DNA of 64,000 bases from G963676335 sp963676335 (lineage in GTDB: Bacteria; Pseudomonadota; Alphaproteobacteria; Rickettsiales; Rickettsiaceae). A program made the translations under genes and the position numbers. Shown one piece after another: positions 12,441 through 19,915 of the stretch. Location: assembly GCA_963676335.1 (NCBI GenBank), contig OY781057.1, positions 682,001 to 746,000 of the forward strand, written 5' to 3'. The number at the start of each line of letters is the position of its first letter. Within the stretch, counting starts at the first letter, position 1. The notes under the pieces are model-generated. The model did no database searches and was not told where the DNA came from. It was given only the letters and a program-made list of their open reading frames with translations.

Positions 12441-12536
12441 ATCATATAAATACTTATTCTTTAAGACGCTTGATAAATATCAAGCAAGGATATTGTTCAA
12501 TATTTCCAATTTATATAGAGTTGGTAAAGTGGACAA

Positions 12537-13721
12537 TTACTTGCCGCCCCATTTAAGAACAGCAACGTGCCCTATTAAGGCATTAGGCTCAAGATAACTT
12601 CCTTCATCTGCTTTACAACTTCTATAGAAAAAAACTTGATATAGATCAGAGTAGTTAGATCAGAGTTTTATGCATAGCATGATGGTACATATTATTTCTA
12701 CCCTTATTTCGTTTATCCTCAAACCTTCTAAATTCAAGATTTATCAGCCTATTATCCTATCTTGAAATCCAGAACTGGGCCAATTAATACCATTTTTTAC
12801 ATTAATTTTATTGGCAAAATAGTCAGTGAACCCCTCAAAAAACTATTTATACCTCTCATTTTTGTCGTCTATAACGCCTCCAAACCAATTATGTAAATTT
12901 TCGTGAGCTAATACGTGTTTAATTAGCGTCTTATCTAAAAACTTATTAGAAATATAAAAAACCATTTCATCATTTTGTAATCTTGTCCCACCTATCCCGA
13001 CTTCATTGAAAGGTAAAAAAAGAAACGCAAAAATTTGGTTTTTAGAATTACTATCCTTTTCGAAAAAATTATATTATACTTTTATAATCGCAGATAAGTG
13101 TTTAGTATACTCCCTAATTATTTCTTTGTTAGGAGTATTAAAAAAATCAATTTTTTTTTCTTGTTGATATCTTCACAGAGGGCATTAACATACCTAAATT
13201 TCATAATATTTGTATTTCCAGCTAAAAAAACACTATTTTGCAAATCTTTCATCGAAACGTTGAGATTTTGTACTAATGAACCTCCAAATCTGGTGATAAT
13301 TTTTATATTTTTTTTTTACAAACCATTTTATGTGAATTTTCTGCTTTACTTGTGAATCCAGATTTTTTAGGTATATCCATACCATATGTCCTAAAAATAC
13401 AAATCAATCTTTATCAACAAAAGATTGGTGAGTATTAGCTTCGTATGTTTTTGCATTTACTAATTCGTATTCAACGACAGTGTTTTCACCGTTATTCCTA
13501 ACGTCTACTTTCTGTATTTGTTCCCCAGCGTTTGTTCCCCAAATGTGATTAGGAATATACAATATCTCATTCCCACGTATTTTATTAGGAAATTGGCCTA
13601 TAATTTTCAACTTGTTATTTTCGTGAATTATGGTATAGCTAATTTCAGAATAACAAACATTACTAAGCAAAAGTAGTATTATAAATATAACTATCTTACT
13701 CATTAAAGAGTACGGATTCAA
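12537..13721 (-). pseudogene. Decayed M61-type exported metallopeptidase
   Basis: Reading the minus strand from 13721, the first 105 codons encode a signal peptide (hydrophobic FIILLLLSNVCYS, with a better start at the ATG at 13703) and a beta-rich N-terminal domain, ending at a stop at 13404. The coding signal continues in shifted frames. About 13180-13300 gives RFGGSLVQNLNVSMKDLQN. About 12840-13020 gives FLPFNEVGIGGTRLQ and then VLAHENLHNWFGGVID, an HExxH zinc motif with the trailing Asn-Trp seen in M1/M61 peptidases. A TAG interrupts just before FFEGFTDYFANKI. The C-terminal end reads ALIGHVAVLKWGGK, with its stop at 12537-12539. At least three frame changes and one nonsense codon make it non-functional. 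Family assignment is from the motif order, and the clean remnants suggest recent loss. Confidence 0.75.
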
Positions 13722-13967
13722 TTTTAGTTAAAGGTACCCCCGTACTTAGTAAGTAATTTGCAAGATATTTGAGAACAAAACTGATCAATTTTATTCATAT
13801 ATCGTTTTTATTTTATTAAAAAATTAATATATTGATTAAATATATCTTAATTAAAATTTTAATACAAGTACGAGATTATTTTTTTCAACTTAACTAGTTT
13901 TTTTTATATTCATATCCTATACTAGAGATATTATAAATAGATTGATTATAAATAGAGGATATATATA

Positions 13968-15755
13968 ATGATGGGATCTTCAAATAATTTTTCTCCAAGT
14001 GATTGGGAAAAATTTACATATAACATTCAACAAATAAATGATAAATATCAACAGATATTTTTACATATCTTTCATAACAGTTCAACTTTTTTGCAGAATG
14101 CATTTTTTAACGCTGATTTTTCTCAGCAAGCATGGGGAGATTTTCACTCTAAATCCTTAATGAATCCAGAAAAAATGATTTCTCTTTGGATGAATTATAT
14201 TAATAGATTTCAAAGTTTAATCAATAACATTGGTCAACGAACTCAAGATAAAGATGTTTCTCCTTTATACCAAGAATCCAATAAAGATAAAAGATTTCAA
14301 GATCCTACTTGGAACGAAAATATACTTTTTGATTTTTTAAAACAATTTTATTTAATGACAAGTGAGTTATGGAATAATTATATAGATGAAATTGGCAAAG
14401 AAACTCCATATCATGCATATTTAAAATTTTATTTAAAACAACTCATAGATGCATTTTGTCCATCTAATTTTATATTAACTAATCCACAAATATTAAAAGA
14501 AACGATTGTTACTAATGGGAATAATATCATTCAGGGATTAAATAACTTATTGCATGACTTACAAGCATCTCCTGGGTTTTTAAATATAAGCCTTACAGAT
14601 AAGTCTAGTTTTAATTTAGGTGAGAATATAGCAACTACAAAAGGTAAAGTTGTTTTTCAAAATAAATTAATGCAGTTAATTTGCTATAAGCCTAAAGAAC
14701 AAATTTATTCAACTCCTATTTTAATAGTCCCTGCATGGATAAATAAATATTATATTCTTGATTTGTCAGAAGATAATTCGTTTGTACGTTGGTTGGTGGA
14801 AAATAACTTTCAAGTGTATATCATTTCTTGGGTTAATCCAGACATTAGTCATAAGAATATTGTATTTGATGATTATGTAACTGAAGGAATAGTAACGGCG
14901 TGTAACTTTATTAAAAGCGCAGGATTCGATAATATTAGCGCTGTAGGATACTGCTTAGGTGGTACGCTATTAGCTATAACTTTAGCATATTTTAAAGCAA
15001 ATAAGATTAATATTATTAGTCGTGCTACATTTTTTACAACTTTACTTGATTTTCAAGACCCAGGAGAAATAAGTATTTTTATTAATGAACCAACTATTAA
15101 TGCAATAGAGCATGATATGAATAAAAAAGGCTACTTTGATGGTAGATATTTATCTGGTACCTTTAGTTTGTTAAGGGATAATGAGTTAATATGGTCATAT
15201 TTTGTTAATAATTACTTACTAGGAAAAACTCCACCACCTTTTGATATTCTATATTGGAATTCTGATTCAACTAACCTTCCTCCTGAAATGCATAGTTTCT
15301 ATTTAAGAAATATGTATTTAAAAAACTCACTTAAAGTTCCAGATGCATTAACTATTGCAGGAGCTAAAATTAATTTATCCAATATAGATATTCCTACTTT
15401 TTTCTTATCTGCCAATAATGATCATATTGCTCCTTGGGGATCAGTATACAATAGTATGAAATTACTTGGTAGTCAAGATAAAACTTTCTGTTTAAGTAAA
15501 GCTGGCCATGTGGTAGGGGTGGTAAATCCTCCAAATAAGCCTAAATATTCTTATTGGACTAATAATGATATTTCTGGTACTAATCAACAATGGTTTAAAT
15601 CTGCTAAAGTACAAGAAGGATCTTGGTGGCCTTATTGGTTAGAATGGCATAAAAAATACGTTTCCAATTTAGTTGCTACTAAAGGATCTTATGAAAAAAT
15701 GAAAGAAATTGAACCGGCACCAGGTAGTTATGTTAAAGTAAAATTATCTCATTAA
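13968..15755 (+). CDS. phaC: Class I polyhydroxyalkanoate synthase
   Basis: Polymerises 3-hydroxyacyl-CoA into polyester storage granules. The 595-residue protein has an N-terminal PhaC domain and an alpha/beta hydrolase core with the lipase-like box GYCLGG. The nucleophile is Cys329, the catalytic Asp is Asp485 (SANNDHIAPW) and the catalytic His is His514 (KAGHVVGVVNPP), so the full triad is intact. It also has PAWINKYYILDL, SWVNPD and the class I ending PAPGSYVKVK. An AGAGGA ribosome site lies about 8 bases before the first of two adjacent ATG codons, and a 10 bp direct repeat (TTATAAATAG at 13931 and 13946) precedes it. No phaA, phaB or phasin gene is adjacent, so substrate supply must come from elsewhere. 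A strong hairpin follows. Related synthases are known in Rickettsia. Confidence 0.94.
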   Translation: MMGSSNNFSPSDWEKFTYNIQQINDKYQQIFLHIFHNSSTFLQNAFFNADFSQQAWGDFHSKSLMNPEKMISLWMNYINRFQSLINNIGQRTQDKDVSPLYQESNKDKRFQDPTWNENILFDFLKQFYLMTSELWNNYIDEIGKETPYHAYLKFYLKQLIDAFCPSNFILTNPQILKETIVTNGNNIIQGLNNLLHDLQASPGFLNISLTDKSSFNLGENIATTKGKVVFQNKLMQLICYKPKEQIYSTPILIVPAWINKYYILDLSEDNSFVRWLVENNFQVYIISWVNPDISHKNIVFDDYVTEGIVTACNFIKSAGFDNISAVGYCLGGTLLAITLAYFKANKINIISRATFFTTLLDFQDPGEISIFINEPTINAIEHDMNKKGYFDGRYLSGTFSLLRDNELIWSYFVNNYLLGKTPPPFDILYWNSDSTNLPPEMHSFYLRNMYLKNSLKVPDALTIAGAKINLSNIDIPTFFLSANNDHIAPWGSVYNSMKLLGSQDKTFCLSKAGHVVGVVNPPNKPKYSYWTNNDISGTNQQWFKSAKVQEGSWWPYWLEWHKKYVSNLVATKGSYEKMKEIEPAPGSYVKVKLSH

Positions 15756-15785
15756 AGTTATGTAGTAAAGCATAATGTTGATTTT

Positions 15786-15821
15786 TACTACGCAGCATAG
15801 TATATACTACACTGCGTAGTA
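15786..15821 (+). terminator. Hairpin downstream of phaC
   Basis: A perfect 10 bp outer stem (15786-15795 with 15812-15821) encloses a second palindrome (TAGTATATACTA). It begins 31 bases after the phaC stop. There is no strong T-run directly after it. The most likely role is transcription termination or mRNA 3' stabilisation for phaC. Confidence 0.5.
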
Positions 15822-15878
15822 TTTATGAAATTTTAATGAAATAGAATGCGGTTTTTTATAAAAAATAACATTTATGCA

Positions 15879-15904
15879 ATACAATTTGTTTAAACAAATT
15901 GTAT
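15879..15904. other. Perfect 26 bp palindrome at the edge of dispersed repeat copy A
   Basis: The centre lies between 15891 and 15892, and the arms TTTGTTT/AAACAAA extend to 13 bases each without mismatch. It overlaps the left end of the adjacent dispersed repeat (GTATACTC). It may be a bidirectional hairpin, a protein-binding site or part of the element; the sequence does not decide. Confidence 0.5.
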
Positions 15905-16056
15905 ACTCACCATACTTCAAAAGTTGGCGGCATCACTGATAACTGTATTTCTCACACACGTCAAAGTATGTTGCGTTACTCGTTCACTTCGCTTTTAGCT
16001 CTTTTTGAAGTCTGGCTTGGTATTCCTCTCAAGTTTTTCATTTACGCACAGTATAA
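15901..16056 (+). repeat. Dispersed repeat, copy A
   Basis: Non-coding element of about 155 bp. It starts TATACTCACCATACTTCAAA, has a central block around CACGTCAAAGTATGTTGCG and a CTCTTTTTGAAGTCTGGCTT block, and ends CATTTACGCACAGTATA. The outer ends form a short inverted repeat (TATACT/AGTATA). The same ordered blocks recur at 48306-48519 (reverse), 56217-56365 (forward) and, more diverged, 35606-35730 (reverse). The right end abuts transposase-derived sequence. An apparent 60-codon frame here is accidental. Confidence 0.75.
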
Positions 16057-16260
16057 TTGGATTCTAATTGAGGCTATATGAAGGTAAAAATACCAATTTT
16101 ATTTTAGATTTAGCGATAAACTCCTTAATTTTTTTAGATTTATTGTAGCTAGCTTTATCACAAATCAGATGTATTTTTTCTACTGGTTCTTGTTCTAGCT
16201 TATTGCAGCTTTGATAATACCTTTATATTTAGCATATTTCCTGCTTTATCATAATCATTA
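16056..16260 (-). mobile_element. Remnant of an IS630-type transposase
   Basis: On the minus strand, positions from about 16200 down to 16060 read EKIHLICDKASYNKSKKIKE, then a FIAKSKIKLVFLPSYS segment, then N, a stop and NP. This is the DDE region of IS630/Tc1-type transposases, whose usual form is D-N-A-S-Y-H-K-S followed by L-P-P-Y-S-P-N-L-N-P-I-E. The first part is missing or frameshifted, and an in-frame stop replaces a residue of the NLNP motif. The remnant ends where dispersed repeat copy A begins, suggesting that the repeat inserted into it or mediated a deletion. No terminal inverted repeats of an intact IS are visible. Confidence 0.6.
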
Positions 16261-16410
16261 ATTTATGCATAGTTATGCTAATTTTTAAAAATGCAAAGTC
16301 CTGGTAAGATTGCAAAATTTCATAATAAATTTTTAATACAATAATCTCAATCATTATATTAATGAGTTAAGTTTTTTTTAGTACCTTATAAATATAAGAA
16401 AATTAATATT

Positions 16411-16728
16411 TTGAGTGTAAAAGATATGACTTCGGTAATTAAATTACAAGCTCCGTTTGAAAAAATAAAACTTGCGAATGTTTCTCCTGATATAGCTTTA
16501 AGAAGAGCCATTATATTACAAGCGATAATAGATGCATCGAATGTAAGTGATACAAAAATTGCTAAAAAGATTGAAAAAGATGCCAAATCTTGGATTTTTG
16601 GTAATTCTGAATATTTTCAACGAATTTGTGAAGAAGCAGATTTAGATGTTAATATGGTTATTAACATGACTAATGATATCATCCAATTACATCAAGTAAG
16701 AAAGAGTAAAAAATTATCAGATAGATAA
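16411..16728 (+). CDS. Small conserved-looking protein with a WIFG...F..ICEEADLD motif
   Basis: The product has 105 residues if TTG at 16411 is the start, or 100 if the ATG at 16426 is used; no ribosome site decides. It is mostly helical and basic at the C terminus. The central segment AKSWIFGNSEYFQRICEEAD followed by LDVNMV resembles a widespread family of small bacterial and phage proteins that share an Ala-x-x-W-I-x-S/G...F...I-C...L-x-L-D pattern, whose function I do not know. No membrane segment or catalytic motif is visible. It converges on the pentapeptide-repeat gene with 8 bp between stops. It lies beside the decayed IS/repeat region, so it could be a retained accessory gene. Confidence 0.65.
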   Translation: MSVKDMTSVIKLQAPFEKIKLANVSPDIALRRAIILQAIIDASNVSDTKIAKKIEKDAKSWIFGNSEYFQRICEEADLDVNMVINMTNDIIQLHQVRKSKKLSDR

Positions 16729-16736
16729 TTCATGTT

Positions 16737-18380
16737 TTAAAATTTAGTTTTTGTAGTAATCGTAGCATTATAAAATATACTATTAGATAAATTTGATTTT
16801 AAAAAATTTGTATTAGATAAATTTGCGTTGGTAAAATCAGCGTTTTGTATTGAACATTCAGATAATGAAGCATTACTTAAATTTGTATTAATAAGAATGC
16901 TATTATCTAAATTTGTTCCTTCTAATGTTATTGCAGATAAATCTAAGTAAGAAAAATTCATATTAGATAAATCTTTTGTCATAAGAATACTTTTTTTGTC
17001 AGATAATGCATTAGTAGCAGTAAAACCCTTGCTATTAAATACGATTAAATGGTCTAATATACTATTGTTAAAAGTAACAGTAGTTGCAATGACTTTATTA
17101 ATTAAACTACCTTTCATATTTACATTATCAAATTGACTATTTAATAAATCATTATTAATCCAAGCGACTTGAGAAAAATTAATTTGTTGAAATCTACTAT
17201 CTTGTACTTTTATATTATACCATGTACTTTTGCTTAAATTATTATTGTTCCATGATGTATTATTTAATGTTGAATTCCATAAGTACATTTTTTGCATACT
17301 AGAATTATTAGAAACGAAATCACTAATACTAGAATTATTTATTCTAATATTATCCAATGTACTATCTTCTATGGCTATAGAATCTAAAGTACTTTGGCTG
17401 ATTATAGTAGAATTTAATATACTATTTATGAATTTAATTTTATTAAATATAGAAGAGTTATAATTTGTTGAATTAAATATGCATTTAACAAATATTAAAT
17501 TGTTAAATTTTGTATCATTTATATATGAACTACTAAAATCAATATTTGTTAATTCCATTCCTTTAATTTCGGATTCAAATATAGTTGCAGATATAAATTT
17601 ACTGTTAGTTAAATTACAATTATTAATTGTTGCATTATTAAAAATAGCTCTTTCAAATATAGAAGATAAAAAATTAGAATTTGTTAAAATACTTTTAGTA
17701 AAGGCAGTGGATTCATAATAATTATTACTAAAATTACTATCAATTTGTTTAGTTTCCGTCAAATCAGCCCCAAAAAAATTACTATTAGAAATAGTAGCTT
17801 TTTGTATAGAAGCTTTTGTAAGGTCTGTACCTAAAAAATTTGCATTAGCTAAATTACTTGAATTAAAATTACTTCTTTGTAAATTACTATTTTGAAATAT
17901 AGTATCTTTCCCAATAGCTTTTTCAAAGCTACAATCTTCTAAATCTGTTAACGTGAAATTAGTTTTATTCAAAGAACTCTGATAAAATACAGATCCTTGA
18001 AAATCAGCATTTTGAATACTCGCATTATCTAAAATAGCTTCTGTAAAATCCGAATCTTGTATAATTGCTTTATTTAAAATAGCGGAACTTAAATTAGCTT
18101 TTTTAAATGTAACACGGGATAAATATGCTTCAGTTAAATCTACTTCTGATAAATCCTCATTAGATAAATCGACACTAACTAATTTTAACCCTTTAAGGTT
18201 AGAACCGAATTTTTCTTTAAGATTTACTACTAGGTTCTCTTGATTTCTTATATTGATATAATTTTCTATCTCTTTATTAAGGGAGAAGCTAATATAGTCG
18301 TTATTAATTGCATAACTTGAAAATAAACAACCATGAACACTTACTAATAATATAGTAAAATAATTTAAATACTTATTCAT
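16737..18380 (-). CDS. Exported pentapeptide-repeat protein
   Basis: The 547-residue product starts with a probable signal peptide (MNKYLNYFTILLVSVHGCLF, likely cleaved near SSYA). After a spacer of about 45 residues come almost continuous five-residue repeats of the A(N/D)Lxx type, for example LSNEDLSEVDLTEAYLS and LEGTNLDNSILINTNLSNAS. These would fold as a right-handed quadrilateral beta-helix of about 90 coils. There are no catalytic motifs, and a Cys next to the signal region is not in a clear lipobox. The gene starts 4 bp after xseB on the same strand and is probably co-transcribed with it. The large Asn/Ser content and lack of a C-terminal domain suggest a secreted or periplasmic scaffold. 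A host-directed role is only conjecture. Confidence 0.85.
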   Translation of the reverse strand: MNKYLNYFTILLVSVHGCLFSSYAINNDYISFSLNKEIENYINIRNQENLVVNLKEKFGSNLKGLKLVSVDLSNEDLSEVDLTEAYLSRVTFKKANLSSAILNKAIIQDSDFTEAILDNASIQNADFQGSVFYQSSLNKTNFTLTDLEDCSFEKAIGKDTIFQNSNLQRSNFNSSNLANANFLGTDLTKASIQKATISNSNFFGADLTETKQIDSNFSNNYYESTAFTKSILTNSNFLSSIFERAIFNNATINNCNLTNSKFISATIFESEIKGMELTNIDFSSSYINDTKFNNLIFVKCIFNSTNYNSSIFNKIKFINSILNSTIISQSTLDSIAIEDSTLDNIRINNSSISDFVSNNSSMQKMYLWNSTLNNTSWNNNNLSKSTWYNIKVQDSRFQQINFSQVAWINNDLLNSQFDNVNMKGSLINKVIATTVTFNNSILDHLIVFNSKGFTATNALSDKKSILMTKDLSNMNFSYLDLSAITLEGTNLDNSILINTNLSNASLSECSIQNADFTNANLSNTNFLKSNLSNSIFYNATITTKTKF

Positions 18381-18384
18381 TTGA

Positions 18385-18630
18385 TTAAAGTTTTGTTTCT
18401 ATACTAGAAATATTCCCATTGCCATCAGTAATAATTTTTTCTACTTCCAGCTTTGCTTCTTGAAGTTTTTTTTCACAATGAGCTCTAAGTTCTGCTCCAC
18501 GAGCGAAAGCAGAAACGATTTTATCTAAAGTTTCTTGTCCTGAATCTATTTTGTTTACTATTTGATCTAATTCTTTTAGTGCCTCTTCAAAACTCATGTT
18601 TGAAATTGATTTTTTTTCTTCTATACTCAT
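18385..18630 (-). CDS. xseB: Exodeoxyribonuclease VII small subunit
   Basis: Small subunit that assembles with XseA to degrade single-stranded DNA. From the ATG at 18630 the product has 81 residues. It contains the family core MSFEEALKELDQIVNKID, then LDKIVSAFARGAELRAHCEKKLQEA, a two-helix coiled coil. The open frame extends another 26 codons upstream, but that stretch (IIQVIYPIINKIYFINL) has no family resemblance. I therefore place the start at the Met before SIEEKKSISN. xseA is not in the window. The pentapeptide-repeat gene follows 4 bp later. Confidence 0.92.
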   Translation of the reverse strand: MSIEEKKSISNMSFEEALKELDQIVNKIDSGQETLDKIVSAFARGAELRAHCEKKLQEAKLEVEKIITDGNGNISSIETKL

Positions 18631-18776
18631 AGCAATTTCTAAATTAATAAAATAAATTTTATTAATTATAGGGTAAATTACTTGTATTATACAAGTAAAA
18701 ACTAACAATTTAATATACTGAATGCTACTATAGCAATAGATGCATAATACTTAACATATAAAAAATATTATCATAT

Positions 18777-19868
18777 ATGATTAATGTAAATTCATTATTT
18801 AATGAATTGAGTCTTAATTTAGATTTAGAAACTTTATTACTTCCATCTGAAAGGGAGTTAGATAGTGTTGAGCAACAATTGAATAAATTTAAGAATCAGT
18901 CTTTTGATACCATATTTATAATAGCAACAGGTGCATCAGCATTAAATATTAAAGCTTTATTATCTAGTATTAATATCTTAACAATAAATTTGCACTTCGT
19001 TGATACCTTGGATGTTGGAACAATCAATCGCATCACATCCTTAGTTACAAAAAATAGTTTATTTATTGTGATAAGTAGATCTGGAAATACATATGAAGTT
19101 AATTTATTAACAGAATATTTTGCGACACGAAATAATAGCAATAATTTTTATATTATTGGTCCTACTGGCACAAACAAATTGAGACAAATTGCGTGTAGGT
19201 TTAATTTAAAACAAACAGAATATCCTAATTGTATAAGCGGAAGATTTTCCCCTTTGTTATATCCTTCATTGTTAGTAGCTGGACTAGTAGGAGTAAACAT
19301 AATTAATTTAATTTGCACCGCTAAAGAACATTTAGCATCAATAGGTAGGGATTTGTCCAAAATTGAAAACAATGTAATAAATATTATTACTAACTGTCAG
19401 TTAGGTAGAAACAACATGATGATTATGTATTATGGCGAACAAATAAATGGATTATGTCAATGGATATGTCAATTGATAGCAGAATCTTTAAGCAAATCTG
19501 GTTTTGGTATTACTCCTATATTGATTCGAGGACCTATAGATCAGCATAGTTATTTGCAATTATTTTTGGAGGGACCTGATAATAAATTTTATTATATTTT
19601 AAATGTTCATAATATTATTCAGAATAGAAAACATAGTAATTTACTTATTGCTATGAATATTTGTTCAAGAACAGTAAATCAAGCTTTAGTTGATTTTGAA
19701 AAATCTGTGGTATATAATGTTTTAACTTATTTAAATGAAGAAGTAGTTGCTAAATACATTGTAGAATATTTAATTACAGTATTATGTTTAGCAAAACATT
19801 ATAATGTTAATCCCTTTAATCAGCCATCTGTAGATCGAGTAAAAAAAATACTTCAACAGGAGTATTAG
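18777..19868 (+). CDS. pgi: Glucose-6-phosphate isomerase, short form
   Basis: Interconverts glucose-6-phosphate and fructose-6-phosphate. At 363 residues it is shorter than typical bacterial PGI (about 420-550) but keeps the two SIS domains. The phosphate-binding ISRSGNTYEVN, a version of the first family signature (CISGRFSPLLYPSLLVAGLVG), DQHSYLQLFLEGPDNKF around the catalytic His, and the C-terminal signature NPFNQPSVDRVKKIL are all visible. It is divergent from xseB. Typical Rickettsia lack glycolysis, so a PGI here most likely feeds fructose-6-phosphate to ManC for GDP-mannose. Catalytic competence of the short form is inferred, not shown. Confidence 0.88.
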   Translation: MINVNSLFNELSLNLDLETLLLPSERELDSVEQQLNKFKNQSFDTIFIIATGASALNIKALLSSINILTINLHFVDTLDVGTINRITSLVTKNSLFIVISRSGNTYEVNLLTEYFATRNNSNNFYIIGPTGTNKLRQIACRFNLKQTEYPNCISGRFSPLLYPSLLVAGLVGVNIINLICTAKEHLASIGRDLSKIENNVINIITNCQLGRNNMMIMYYGEQINGLCQWICQLIAESLSKSGFGITPILIRGPIDQHSYLQLFLEGPDNKFYYILNVHNIIQNRKHSNLLIAMNICSRTVNQALVDFEKSVVYNVLTYLNEEVVAKYIVEYLITVLCLAKHYNVNPFNQPSVDRVKKILQQEY

Positions 19869-19915
19869 CTTTCTAGAGTAATAATTTTTTAGCTATATAG
19901 AGTTATTTTTTTATT

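Noticed and set aside
12468..12485. Small hairpin after 5S rRNA (GCTTGAT/ATCAAGC) as a terminator
   Set aside because: It has a 7 bp stem but no T-run follows, and the extended 5S stem itself is the better termination candidate.
13098..13355. 85-codon plus-strand frame
   Set aside because: It is the antisense shadow of the peptidase pseudogene, and its translation is low-complexity Phe/Leu.
15899..16081. 60-codon frame in the phaC downstream gap
   Set aside because: It lies within dispersed repeat copy A and its junction with the transposase remnant; the other copies are not open.
17230..17718. Plus-strand frames inside the pentapeptide gene
   Set aside because: They are antisense shadows of the regular repeats, giving Leu/Ile-rich translations without a start context.
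16386..18380. A defence or toxin-antitoxin module made of the small protein and the pentapeptide protein
   Set aside because: The genes are convergent rather than an operon, neither has a toxin or antitoxin motif, and the pentapeptide protein has a signal peptide.
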